Below, piece after piece: positions 7,801-14,972 of a stretch of 18,164 nt of DNA. The notes below the pieces were generated by a model, which saw only the letters and a list, made by a program, of their open reading frames with translations, was not told the origin of the DNA and did no database searches. Origin of the DNA: JAPLGZ01 sp038225095 (GTDB lineage Bacteria > Chloroflexota > Anaerolineae > Caldilineales > Caldilineaceae). The DNA is taken from positions 1-18,164 of the forward strand of contig JBBREZ010000081.1 in assembly GCA_038225095.1 (NCBI GenBank), in the 5' to 3' direction. The first letter of the stretch is position 1, and every line of letters begins with the position of its first letter. Made by a program: the position numbers and the translations under genes.

Positions 7801-8642
7801 TTATCGATACCCACACCCATTTCTATGATCCCACCCGACCGCAAGGCGTCCCTTGGCCGGCGCCGGATGACAAAATTCTCTATCGCACGGTCTTGCCAGA
7901 AAATTTTGCGCAGGTGGCCGTGCCCGAAGGCGTCACCGGCACAATCGTGGTCGAAGCCAGCGGTTGGTTGGAGGACAATCAATGGGTGCTGGATCTGGCT
8001 GCTGTTGACCCATTGATTGTCGGGCTGGTCGGCCAGATCGAACCGGGCCAGACTGAATTTGGCGCTGAGCTGGCCCGGTTTGCCGCCAATCCACTTTTGC
8101 AGGGCATCCGCTGCGGTGGTCGTTATTTTGCGCCGGAGATATCGCGCGCTGTGCTTGCTGATTTGGAAAAATTGGTCGAACGTGACCTGTCTTTGGATCT
8201 GTTGATCGGCCCGCAACACATCGACGGCGTGCTCGATCTGGCGCACCAACTGCCTGCATTGCGCATCGTCATCAATCATATTGCTTCGATGCCGATCACA
8301 GGCCAAGCGCTCGATCCAGTCTGGGTGAAACGCTATCAAGCACTGGCCGCCCATCCCAACCTCTTCATGAAAGTCTCGGCGCTGCTCGAAAACAGCACCG
8401 TGCAACCGGCGCCAACCGAGGTGGATTTCTACCGGCCTACTTTGGATGCGTTGTGGCAAACATTCGGCGCGGATCGCTTGATCTATGGCAGCAATTGGCC
8501 GGTCTGCGAGCACGCCGGCGCCTATGTAACCACCATCGCGATTGTCAAAACCTACTTTGCCGAAAAAGGCGAAGAGGCGTCGGAGAAATATTTTTGGAAG
8601 AACAGTAGGCGCGCCTATCAGTGGTTTGAACGGCATTCATGA
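7797..8642 (+). CDS. Amidohydrolase-2 family protein (COG3618, lactonase-like)
   Basis: A 281-aa TIM-barrel hydrolase related to L-fuconolactonase and 2-pyrone-4,6-dicarboxylate lactonase. The HxH motif is in DTHTHFYD (His6, His8) and another barrel His is in VINHIAS (His161). In the strand-8 position many relatives have GSDWPV with a catalytic Asp; here it is YGSNWPV, with Asn233. The C-terminal segment EKYFWKNSRRAYQW is the usual family ending. The start is fixed by AAGGAG 6 bases upstream of the ATG. It overlaps the stop of the TPR remnant by 4 bases. The DUF4432 aldose-epimerase-like gene further along could touch related sugar chemistry, but the two are not linked in an operon. Substrate unknown. 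Confidence 0.88.
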   Translation: MIIDTHTHFYDPTRPQGVPWPAPDDKILYRTVLPENFAQVAVPEGVTGTIVVEASGWLEDNQWVLDLAAVDPLIVGLVGQIEPGQTEFGAELARFAANPLLQGIRCGGRYFAPEISRAVLADLEKLVERDLSLDLLIGPQHIDGVLDLAHQLPALRIVINHIASMPITGQALDPVWVKRYQALAAHPNLFMKVSALLENSTVQPAPTEVDFYRPTLDALWQTFGADRLIYGSNWPVCEHAGAYVTTIAIVKTYFAEKGEEASEKYFWKNSRRAYQWFERHS

Positions 8643-8880
8643 ACGCATACAGGATTAGGGCCACCCAGTAAACTCGGCAATTTACGTAGACAAAGATAAG
8701 ACTTTTGTCTGATGCGAATGATACTCTAATTGTTTACAATAGAGCTTGCCCATGTGCCATTATTTTACAGTTGATCTGTTTGACTGCAGCAGCAATGATC
8801 GCTTGTGGATGTTATGGCGCTGAGCAAAACGATGGAGAGCAAAATCATGTGGAATAAATCGCGCAGACAAAGAGGCAACT

Positions 8881-9291
8881 ATGTATCAACAGATTATACT
8901 GATTGGCAATCTTGGTAATAAACCAGAAATGCGCTATACGCCGTCTGGCACGGCCGTTGCGAACTTTAGCCTAGCGGTTAGCCGGCGCTGGACTGGGAGT
9001 GACGGGCAAGCGCAAGAGAAGACCACTTGGTTTCGCATTACAGCCTGGCAGCGGCAGGCGGAAGTGGCAAGCCAGTATCTCGACAAAGGTCGCCGTATTA
9101 TGGTGATTGGAGAGGTGACGGAAGCCCGGCCATGGACAGACCGCGACGGCAATCAGCGGGCATCCATCGAAGTCAGCGCGCAGGAGATCAAGTTTATGGA
9201 TGGTCGCGAGTCAGAGCATGGCGCCGGTGCAGGCAGAAGTGACAATGCTCCCCCATTGGCAGAAGCCGAACCTGCTGATATTCCGTTTTAA
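8881..9291 (+). CDS. ssb: Single-stranded DNA-binding protein
   Basis: Binds single-stranded DNA during replication, recombination and repair. The OB fold covers residues 1 to about 107 (MYQQIILIGNLGNKPEMRYT, then the conserved WFRITAWQRQAE and KGRRIMVIGEV). The tail is acidic and ends in PADIPF, the form that recruits partner proteins. The length of 136 aa is short but normal because the linker is brief. AAAGAGG precedes the ATG. It stands alone rather than in the rpsF-ssb-rpsR order, so it may be a second, accessory ssb copy; the rest of the genome would decide. Confidence 0.95.
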   Translation: MYQQIILIGNLGNKPEMRYTPSGTAVANFSLAVSRRWTGSDGQAQEKTTWFRITAWQRQAEVASQYLDKGRRIMVIGEVTEARPWTDRDGNQRASIEVSAQEIKFMDGRESEHGAGAGRSDNAPPLAEAEPADIPF

Positions 9292-9295
9292 TGAC

Positions 9296-9370
9296 AGGGA
9301 TTAGGGAGACGGGATTAGGAAGTAGGTACAGTATCTGTTACCAATCCCTAATCCCGTTTCCCTAATCCCT
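9296..9370. terminator. Bidirectional terminator-like inverted repeat
   Basis: Two 24-nt arms, 9296-9319 and 9347-9370, are inverted copies with a single mismatch (a G-U pair in RNA) around a 27-nt loop. Each arm contains two GGGATTAGG-type units, and a third degenerate unit follows at about 9376-9384. It lies exactly between convergent ssb (+) and threonine synthase (-), so it could end both transcripts, although T tracts are poor. It may equally be a palindromic repeat of the kind seen in other gaps of this window. Confidence 0.65.
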
Positions 9371-9390
9371 TACTTCCTAATCCTCCCTTC

Positions 9391-10566
9391 TCACATCCAC
9401 AGATGCGCATACTTCAAGCCTGAGCCGGTATTAAACAGGACCACGGTCTCATCCGGCTTGATCCAACCCTGCTCTAACAAGCGCACCTGCGCGGCCAGAC
9501 AAGCTGCACCCTCGGGCGCAGGGAAAATACCGGTGGATTGGCCCATCACGCGCGCATAGTGCAGCATTTCTTCGTCGGGCACGGCAATAGCTGTACCGTG
9601 ACTTTCGCGCAGGGCCCGTAGGATCAGAAAATCACCCACCGCCACTGGCACGCGCAGACCATCCGCCACGGTTTTGGCACCCTGCCAGAGTTCGGCGAAT
9701 TCATCTTCTTGTTGGAATGCCCGCACCATCGGCGCGCAACCTGTACTCTGCACGGTGACCATGCGTGGGCGCTTAGCATTGATCCAACCCATTTGCTCCA
9801 TTTCGTCAAAGGCTTTCCACATGCCGATCAGGCCAGTGCCACCGCCCGTAGGATAGATAATCACATCGGGCAGGGTCCAGTTTAACTGTTCGGCCAGTTC
9901 ATAGCCCATGGTCTTCTTGCCTTCGATGCGGTACGGTTCTTTGAGCGTGCTGACATCGAACCATCCATACTTTACTGCCCCTTCGCGCACCTTGACGCCG
10001 CAGTCGTTGATCAGGCCATCGACCAATGTAATGATCGCGCCCAATGCTTTGCATTCAACCTGAAACATGGCCGGTACGTCTTTGGGCATGAAGACATAGG
10101 CTGGCAAACCCACGGCCGCCGCATACGCGCTCATCGCACCGGCAGCGTTGCCCGCGCTAGGGATGGCTAATTCTTTGGCCCCCAGTTCGTACGCGCGACT
10201 CACCGCCATGCACAAACCGCGCGCTTTAAAACTGCCGGTTGGATTGAGTGATTCGTCTTTGATCAGTGTGTTGCGACAATGGATCTGCTCGCCCAGCCGC
10301 GCCGCCCAGTGCAAGGGTGTCCAACCTTCACCCAGCGCGATCATCGCATCCTCGCGTTGGACGGGCAACACTTCTTCATAGCGCCAAAGGCTGGCGGGCC
10401 GCGTCTTTAAACTCTCTTTGGTCAAGGTCAGGGCGGCTTTTTGCAGATCGTAGCGCGCCAGTAAAGGTTTGCCACAGGCCGGACAGAGGTTCATTAACTG
10501 GTCGGCGGCATAGGTGATACTACAGTAGCCGCATTCCAGGTGGGTCAGGGTTGATTTGGTTGTCAT
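9391..10566 (-). CDS. thrC: Threonine synthase
   Basis: A PLP-dependent fold-type II enzyme converting O-phosphohomoserine to threonine and phosphate. The 391 aa carry an N-terminal zinc-ribbon-like pair of CxxC motifs (Cys12/Cys15 and Cys28/Cys31). The PLP lysine is in NPTGSFKARG (Lys114), a glycine-rich phosphate-binding loop is at PTGGGTGLIG, and the C-terminal NTGSGLKY is typical of the family. The ATG at 10566 has only a weak AGAAG upstream. It is followed on the same strand by the short ssb-thrC palindrome, and the acyl-CoA ligase gene lies upstream on the same strand across a 101-nt gap. Related PLP enzymes such as threonine deaminase or cysteate synthase are possible, but the CxxC head and motifs favour threonine synthase. 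Confidence 0.9.
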   Translation of the reverse strand: MTTKSTLTHLECGYCSITYAADQLMNLCPACGKPLLARYDLQKAALTLTKESLKTRPASLWRYEEVLPVQREDAMIALGEGWTPLHWAARLGEQIHCRNTLIKDESLNPTGSFKARGLCMAVSRAYELGAKELAIPSAGNAAGAMSAYAAAVGLPAYVFMPKDVPAMFQVECKALGAIITLVDGLINDCGVKVREGAVKYGWFDVSTLKEPYRIEGKKTMGYELAEQLNWTLPDVIIYPTGGGTGLIGMWKAFDEMEQMGWINAKRPRMVTVQSTGCAPMVRAFQQEDEFAELWQGAKTVADGLRVPVAVGDFLILRALRESHGTAIAVPDEEMLHYARVMGQSTGIFPAPEGAACLAAQVRLLEQGWIKPDETVVLFNTGSGLKYAHLWM

Positions 10567-10592
10567 TGTTGGCTTCTTTTTTCTCGATTTAC

Positions 10593-10669
10593 GATTTACG
10601 ATTTTTGATTGACGATTGACGAAGTTACTTCGTTAACGAGATTATTTCGTCAATCAAAAATCGTAAATC
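10593..10669. repeat. Perfect 22-bp inverted repeat with nested hairpin
   Basis: Positions 10593-10614 and 10648-10669 are perfect inverted 22-bp copies. Between them a second hairpin, ACGAAG-TTA-CTTCGT (10619-10633), is nested. The right arm runs into the stop codon of the acyl-CoA ligase (10668-10670). On the minus strand it would form directly after that gene and just before threonine synthase. Partial extra copies of the arm motif (CGATTTACGATTTACG) flank it at 10585-10600. Confidence 0.85.
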
Positions 10670-12293
10670 ACCCTAATTGTCCTTCGGCATATTGCTGGCG
10701 CAACACTTTTTTGTCAAATTTGCCGACGCTGGTCTTGGGGATGGCTTTGAGCACTAAAATGCGGTCTGGTAACTGAAACTTAGCGAATTGGGGGGCCAGG
10801 TGGGCCATCAATTCGGCTTCGGTCACGTGTTCAATGCCGGGCGCCAAGACAACCGCCGCTAATGGCCGCTCCGCCCACTGTTGATCCGGGATCGCAATCA
10901 CGGCTGCTTCCATCACTTTGGGATAGGCCATCAGCGCATTTTCCAATGCCACGCTAGAAATCCATTCACCCCCGCTTTTGATCAGATCTTTCGTGCGGTC
11001 GGTGATGGTCATATAGCCATCGGCACTGATCGTGGCGACATCGCCGGTGCGGAACCAGCCATCGGCGGTAAAATTATCCGCATTCGGCTCCATCTTAAAA
11101 TAGCTCTTGATCACCCACGGGCCACGCACTTGCAACTCGCCCATCGTCGTGCCATCCCACGGCAATGCTTCGCCCGCTTCGTTCATAATGCGCATCTCTA
11201 CGTTGGCAATCGGGTAGCCTTGCTTGGCTTTGATGTCCCACTGCTCGGCATCGGGCAAATCCCGATGGTGGCTTTGCAGGATCGAAACGGTGCCGAGTGG
11301 TGACATTTCGGTCATCCCCCAGGCGTGGATCACGTTGACATGCAAATCTTTTTCATAGCCTTCAATCAACGCGCGCGGCATGGCCGAACCGCCAACCACC
11401 AGGGCGCGCACGCAGGAAATATCGCGCGGATTGCTCTTTAATTCGTGATACAAGCCAGTCCAGAGCGTCGGTACACCGGCGGCGACCGTCACTCGATAAC
11501 TGTCAATCATCTCGGCAAGGGGCTTGGGTTGCAAGTGCGGGCCGGGCATGACCATATTCGCCCCGGCCATCAGACAAGCATACGGCAGGCCCCAGGCCAT
11601 CGCGTGAAACTGCGGCACCACCGGCAACACCGTATCAATTTCCGTGATGCCCAACGAATTGGCCTGGCAGACGCCGAGCGTATGCAAATACATCGAGCGA
11701 TGACTGTAGAGTGCGCCTTTGGGGTTGCCGGTGGTGCCGCTGGTATAACACATGCAAGCGGCCAGCTTTTCATCGGTGGCGCGCCAGATAAATTCTTCAC
11801 CGGCCGCTGTCATCAGATCTTCATAGTAGTGGACGTTCGGCAGTTGGGTGGTCACGCCTTTGGGCGCGTTGAAAAGCACGAAGTGTTTCACGGTATCGAT
11901 CAGGCCAGTTAGTTTTTCAAAGAGCGGCAGCAATGGCCCGTCGATGAAGATCACTTTGTCTTCGGCATGGTTGATGATGTAGGCTAGCTGGTCGGGAGAA
12001 AGCCGAATGTTGAGCGTGTGACAGACCGCGCCCGCGCCTGGAATGCCGAAATATAATTCCATATGTTGGTAGTTATTAAAGGCAAAGGTGCCCACACGGT
12101 CGCCGCTCTCTACGCCCAAAGTAACCAGTACGTTCGCCAGACGCTTGACCCGTTTATAAAAATCGGCATAGGTATAGCGGTGGAAGCTGCCATCCGGCAG
12201 CTTCGTTGCGATGCCTTTGTGGGGATAGATTTGGTTGGCATGTTCGATGATGCGATCCAGCGTAAGCGGATAATCCATCATTAAGCCTTGCAT
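10668..12293 (-). CDS. Fatty-acyl-CoA ligase (ANL superfamily)
   Basis: Activates a fatty acid to acyl-CoA through an acyl-adenylate in the cytoplasm. The 541 aa carry the ATP-binding motif YTSGTTGNPKG (183-193), WGMTE (325-329), GWFRTGD (412-418), the hinge region DRTKDLIKSGGEWIS, and the catalytic C-terminal lysine Lys525 in KTSVGK. The sequence closely follows the Thermus long-chain and the AlkK-type medium-chain ligases throughout. The frame is open to a GTG at 12302, but AAAGGAG covers 12302-12308 and overlaps that GTG, so the ATG at 12293, 8 bases downstream, is the start. A divergent promoter region separates it from the aminotransferase. Chain-length preference cannot be read from sequence. 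Confidence 0.92.
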   Translation of the reverse strand: MQGLMMDYPLTLDRIIEHANQIYPHKGIATKLPDGSFHRYTYADFYKRVKRLANVLVTLGVESGDRVGTFAFNNYQHMELYFGIPGAGAVCHTLNIRLSPDQLAYIINHAEDKVIFIDGPLLPLFEKLTGLIDTVKHFVLFNAPKGVTTQLPNVHYYEDLMTAAGEEFIWRATDEKLAACMCYTSGTTGNPKGALYSHRSMYLHTLGVCQANSLGITEIDTVLPVVPQFHAMAWGLPYACLMAGANMVMPGPHLQPKPLAEMIDSYRVTVAAGVPTLWTGLYHELKSNPRDISCVRALVVGGSAMPRALIEGYEKDLHVNVIHAWGMTEMSPLGTVSILQSHHRDLPDAEQWDIKAKQGYPIANVEMRIMNEAGEALPWDGTTMGELQVRGPWVIKSYFKMEPNADNFTADGWFRTGDVATISADGYMTITDRTKDLIKSGGEWISSVALENALMAYPKVMEAAVIAIPDQQWAERPLAAVVLAPGIEHVTEAELMAHLAPQFAKFQLPDRILVLKAIPKTSVGKFDKKVLRQQYAEGQLG

Positions 12294-12374
12294 GGCATAC
12301 ACTCCTTTGGTTGGTTAGCGCACGATGCCCTTGGTGGGTAAGAGCAAGGTGTAAAAGGGAAGCTTGTGGTGGCT

Positions 12375-12404
12375 ATCATAGCACGATTCGCGGGCAAACA
12401 ACAA
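12375..12404 (-). promoter_or_regulatory. Sigma70-type promoter for the acyl-CoA ligase
   Basis: On the minus strand TTGTTG (12399-12404) and TATGAT (12375-12380) are separated by 18 bp. Transcription would begin near 12368, giving a leader of about 75 nt before the ATG at 12293. Position and orientation fit, but it is a motif reading only. Confidence 0.5.
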
Positions 12405-12454
12405 TCCTAATTTTCTGGCCGAAGGCGCTGGCTATTCGCATCTATAAGTTCTAT

Positions 12455-12484
12455 TTGACAGTGCGGATCGGCTGTGACTATAAT
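12455..12484 (+). promoter_or_regulatory. Consensus sigma70 promoter for the aminotransferase
   Basis: A perfect TTGACA (12455-12460) and a perfect TATAAT (12479-12484) are 18 bp apart. Initiation is expected near 12491, leaving a leader of about 175 nt before the start codon at 12667. It is divergent to the ligase promoter, with about 50 bp between the -35 boxes. A promoter this close to consensus should be strong unless repressed. Confidence 0.75.
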
Positions 12485-12494
12485 TTGCTTACAT

Positions 12495-12514
12495 AAAGTG
12501 TTTACAAACGCTTT
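12495..12514. promoter_or_regulatory. Operator-like palindrome at the transcription start
   Basis: AAAGTGTTT-AC-AAACGCTTT is a 20-bp near-perfect palindrome (8 of 9 bases pair) centred 20 bp after the TATAAT box. Its position overlaps the expected start of transcription, where a dimeric repressor would block initiation. No regulator gene is adjacent. It could also form a small leader hairpin. Confidence 0.45.
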
Positions 12515-12547
12515 GTGGGGTCGCTGGGGGTTGGGCAGTTTGCAGAT

Positions 12548-12577
12548 GCAGGCTCCCTCAGCTATGAGGGAGCCTGC
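12548..12577 (+). repeat. 13-bp leader hairpin upstream of the aminotransferase
   Basis: GCAGGCTCCCTCA (12548-12560) pairs perfectly with TGAGGGAGCCTGC (12565-12577) around GCTA. No T run follows, so it is not a standard terminator. It lies in the untranslated leader, about 90 nt before the start codon. No T-box consensus is visible nearby. Confidence 0.7.
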
Positions 12578-12666
12578 GTGTCCGCCCACAATTTTGGGTG
12601 AGAATGATTGCAAGTTTATTAGGCGTAAACCACGTAGCTAGTTGATTGGTTAATCGAGGAGGAAGC

Positions 12667-13587
12667 ATGGCAAACGTAGAACGCGTCGCTTACTTTAACG
12701 GGCAGATTGTCCCCGAAAGCCAGGTGTTGATTTCATTTCGCGACCGCAGCTTCAAATACGGCGACGGCGTGTTTGATATGACCCGCACGTTTAACGGCCA
12801 CATCTTTAAGCTGCAAGAGCATCTTGAGCGGCTTTATCGATCACTCAAATATGTGGGGATTGACCCCGGCCTCAGCTTGGACGAGCTTGCCAAGATCTCT
12901 AAAGATGTAGTCGAGCGCAATCTGGGTTTGTTGGGCCCTGGTGAAGATTTTTGGGTAGGGCAGCGTGTCACGCGCGGGGTGGACGTGGTCGGCGGTGACT
13001 TCTGGCAAAACAGCGGGCCCACCGTGATCGTCGAATGCACGCCTTTGCCGCTCAAGGCTCGCGCCCATCTCTATCGGGATGGCATTGATGTCGTCTTTCC
13101 TTCGGTGCAACGAACCCCGCCCGAAAGTTTAAGTCCCAACGTCAAGAGCCACAACTATTTGAATATGATTGTCGCCGATTTGGAAGTGCGCAATGCCAAC
13201 CCCAAAGCTTGGGCCCTGCTGCTCGACACACGCGGTTTTCTGGCCGAAGGCATGGGCAGCAACGTCTTTTTGGTCAAGGATGGTGTGCTCTACACGCCCA
13301 AAGAACAGTACGTGTTGGCCGGCGTAAGCCGCGAAACCGTGATCGAATTGGCCGAACAACTCAAACTCAAGTTGGTGGAAGACGATCTGACGCCCTATAA
13401 CGCCTACACTGCCGACGAAGCCTTTATCACCTCCACCAGTTTCTGTATTTGTCCGGTGCATTCGTTCAACGGCAAAGTAGTCGGCGATGGACGCGTACCC
13501 GGCCCGCTGACGAAACAGTTAACCGACGCCTATACCGATCTGGTCGATTGCGATTTCGTCGAGCAATACTTGCGGCGTCTGGCGTAA
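12667..13587 (+). CDS. Fold-type IV PLP aminotransferase (branched-chain / D-amino-acid type)
   Basis: A 306-aa class IV aminotransferase. The PLP lysine is Lys160 in NVKSHNYLNMI and the cofactor-binding Glu194 is in AEGMGSNVF. The N-terminal RSFKYGDGVFDMTRTFNG (27-44) is typical of the class. The family includes branched-chain aminotransferases, D-amino-acid and (R)-amine transaminases and aminodeoxychorismate lyase; the EGMGSNVF form does not single one out. The ATG at 12667 is preceded by GAGGAGGAAG; an in-frame GTG at 12646 adds seven codons but has no ribosome binding site. It is a single-gene unit with its own strong promoter and a long leader. If it is a branched-chain enzyme, it would complement the other amino-acid genes here. 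Confidence 0.9.
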   Translation: MANVERVAYFNGQIVPESQVLISFRDRSFKYGDGVFDMTRTFNGHIFKLQEHLERLYRSLKYVGIDPGLSLDELAKISKDVVERNLGLLGPGEDFWVGQRVTRGVDVVGGDFWQNSGPTVIVECTPLPLKARAHLYRDGIDVVFPSVQRTPPESLSPNVKSHNYLNMIVADLEVRNANPKAWALLLDTRGFLAEGMGSNVFLVKDGVLYTPKEQYVLAGVSRETVIELAEQLKLKLVEDDLTPYNAYTADEAFITSTSFCICPVHSFNGKVVGDGRVPGPLTKQLTDAYTDLVDCDFVEQYLRRLA

Positions 13588-13599
13588 CTATGACGCCGC
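13572..13599 (+). terminator. Hairpin at the end of the aminotransferase gene
   Basis: GCGGCGTC (13572-13579, inside the last codons) pairs perfectly with GACGCCGC (13592-13599) around a 12-nt loop that contains the stop codon. No T tract follows, so it would be a weak terminator or a 3' stabilising hairpin. Confidence 0.35.
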
Positions 13600-13685
13600 G
13601 TTGTCGCCAGCCTCAATGGTTGCAATGGACAACGTTTTTTCATTGGTCAGTTGGTATTCTGCCTGGGCAAATTCGTTCTGTATGA

Positions 13686-13728
13686 TTGATCTTTTTCTTT
13701 TGCTCTTCTATAATACAGCTTATGCTGT
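13686..13728 (+). promoter_or_regulatory. Promoter and start-site palindrome for the DUF4160-DUF2442 pair
   Basis: TTGATC (13686-13691) and a perfect TATAAT (13709-13714) are spaced 17 bp apart. A small palindrome ACAGC-TTAT-GCTGT (13715-13728) follows immediately, at the expected start of transcription. Autoregulated small-gene pairs commonly have an operator in this position. The leader to the TTG start at 13800 would be about 80 nt. Confidence 0.6.
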
Positions 13729-13799
13729 CGGCACCAAGTCAGATTCCGTTAAACTTTATAAATGTGTAACCACAACTTTACTACTAAAGAGACTAAATT

Positions 13800-14033
13800 T
13801 TGCCTAGCCGAATGATCAATGGGTATCGTTTCTTCTTCTACTCCAATGAAAGAAATGAGCCACCCCATATGCATGTTTGGAAAGGTGGCAATGAAGCCAA
13901 AATCTGGTTAGGTGCGTTGGATTTTGCTTACAACTATGGTTTTAGTGGGGCGGAGTTGACCAAAATTCGCCGTGCCACGAGGAGTCACTTAGATGAATTA
14001 TATGAGATATGGGACGAACACTTTTCCGGCTGA
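13800..14033 (+). CDS. DUF4160 family protein
   Basis: A 77-aa protein of the DUF4160 family, no established biochemical function. The family signature NEPPHMHV (with His23 and His25) sits in the first third, after the usual GYRFFFYSNE segment. The second half, FSGAELTKIRRATRSHLDEL, is the common helical end. The start is read as TTG at 13800 because AAAGAG lies 8 bases upstream and relatives start just before this point; the ATG at 13812 would lose four residues and has no better site. Its end overlaps the DUF2442 gene by 41 bases, so the two are almost certainly translated from one message. In several bacteria these two families are neighbours and are suspected to form a toxin-antitoxin-like pair; that is inference here. 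Confidence 0.8.
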   Translation: MPSRMINGYRFFFYSNERNEPPHMHVWKGGNEAKIWLGALDFAYNYGFSGAELTKIRRATRSHLDELYEIWDEHFSG

Positions 14034-14280
14034 GTCAGTCACTATCGTTAAGATTGTCAATATCACCTTTGAACAGGAGAACGTGATCATTCACCTAGGT
14101 GATGGCCGAGCAATCCAACTCAAAATATCCCAATACCCTTGGTTGCGTTGGTTGCTCAATGCTACACCAGAACAACGGAAGGCCTGGGAAATTGTACCAT
14201 CTGGGGGCGGCGTCTGGTGGTCAATGTTAGACGAAGGCATCGAACTGCAACCCTTGTTAGACTTGCAGCCTTTACGTTAA
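13993..14280 (+). CDS. DUF2442 family protein
   Basis: A 95-aa DUF2442 protein of unknown function. The core strands (VTIVKIVNITFEQENVIIHL) are followed by the family's ATPEQRKAWEIV and the C-terminal WWSMLDEGIELQPLL, the form LDEGI/LDEDI being conserved. GAGGAG 8 bases before the ATG at 13993 supports this start, inside the end of the DUF4160 gene. The overlap and shared promoter argue for a stoichiometric or coupled pair. A diverged inverted copy of its C-terminus lies at 14810-14853. Confidence 0.78.
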   Translation: MNYMRYGTNTFPAESVTIVKIVNITFEQENVIIHLGDGRAIQLKISQYPWLRWLLNATPEQRKAWEIVPSGGGVWWSMLDEGIELQPLLDLQPLR

Positions 14281-14408
14281 CAGAGCTATCTGGCCAACCT
14301 TGGAGCCAACAAAACTGACTCAAGATTTGTGGCTCGTCGCGACGCTGCCTCAATTGGCCGTCACTATTTGCAAAATTGCAGGTGTAAAGATTTCTTGTAA
14401 GCGACTGG

Positions 14409-14740
14409 TCAATCTGATTTTCCACGCGTTTTGCCCAACTGCAAAAAGTCTGTCAACGGCGCATGTTGGAGCAACGCCAGCACCGCGGCCTGGACTTTGG
14501 CCGGCGCTTGTGTTAGCCCATCAAGCACAAGGGGAGTCTCTGTACTGGCCTGTAACAGCGCCTGATAACTTAACAAAATCAGTTGGAGTGGTTTTTCCGT
14601 TTCGGGGTTGTCATAAAGATAATGTTGTCCAATAGTTCAATGGCGGTCTGCTGCTGCCCCGCCGCTTCGGTAAACGTCACCGAAAGAATATCACCTGCCG
14701 CATCATAATGAATGGCTTTGCTTGGTTTGCCACTTTTCAA
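14409..14740 (-). pseudogene. Frameshifted DUF2283-like gene
   Basis: On the minus strand, from a TTG at 14740, the frame reads KAIHYDAAGDILSVTFTEAA, then QQQTAIELLDNIIF, and falls into a stop after KRKNHSN. One frame over, the protein resumes as YDNPETEKPLQLILLSYQAL and continues to TDFLQLGKTRGKSD, stopping at 14409-14411. The joined product of about 110 aa resembles DUF2283 proteins, often found beside DUF4258-type genes in suspected toxin-antitoxin pairs. The break lies near 14611-14620 (+ strand AAAGAT/AATG region) and looks like a one-base loss. A sequencing error would give an intact gene, so the reads should be inspected before calling it dead. Confidence 0.7.
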
Positions 14741-14795
14741 TCAAATAAGCCGTCAGCACGACATTATTGGTTACCACAGGATCCTTTGCCAAGCG
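14703..14795 (-). pseudogene. C-terminal fragment of an unassigned small protein
   Basis: On the minus strand the frame KDPVVTNNVVLTAYLIEKW is followed by QTKQSHSL and a stop at 14703-14705, overlapping the DUF2283-like start by about 35 bases. The overlap and the VVLTAYL strand are what one expects at the end of a small toxin of the DUF4258/RelE-like kind that precedes a DUF2283 antitoxin. The upstream part of such a gene is broken by stops. The family name is a guess from context. Confidence 0.35.
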
Positions 14796-14806
14796 AACTT
14801 CACGAC

Positions 14807-14903
14807 TACTTCTATGCCTTCGTCTAATGTTGACTACCAGACACCACCCCTAGGAATTGCTGGTGATCTGGCACAACAACCAAGTAGCAGGTGTCAAGTG
14901 GCG
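14807..14903 (-). pseudogene. Inverted, decayed DUF2442 C-terminus
   Basis: On the minus strand HLTPATW followed by QITSNS, then in another frame RGGVW-stop-STLDEGIEV, matches the order of ATPEQRKAWEIV...GGVWWSMLDEGIEL in the intact DUF2442 gene at 13993-14280. The core 44 nt (14810-14853) match 14201-14244 in inverted orientation at 37 positions; three differences are silent third positions and one turns TGG into TAG. It is a paralogue remnant rather than a recent copy. Confidence 0.55.
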
Positions 14904-14972
14904 CGTATGTTCGGCAAAGCTCTTCACTTTTGCCTTTGTTTTGCGCTACCCGATTACGGCATCAGTCCAAAA

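Noticed and set aside
8747..8857. A frame reading IILQLICLTAAAMIACGCYG before ssb, like a lipoprotein signal peptide
   Set aside because: No upstream start codon with a ribosome binding site, only 20 residues after the first in-frame ATG, and no further support.
12548..12577. Leader hairpin as a Rho-independent attenuator
   Set aside because: There is no T tract after the stem, and no alternative antiterminator pairing was evident.
14433..14439. GCCCAAC inside the DUF2283-like pseudogene as an attC box
   Set aside because: It encodes conserved LQLGK residues and lacks a partner box and L arms.
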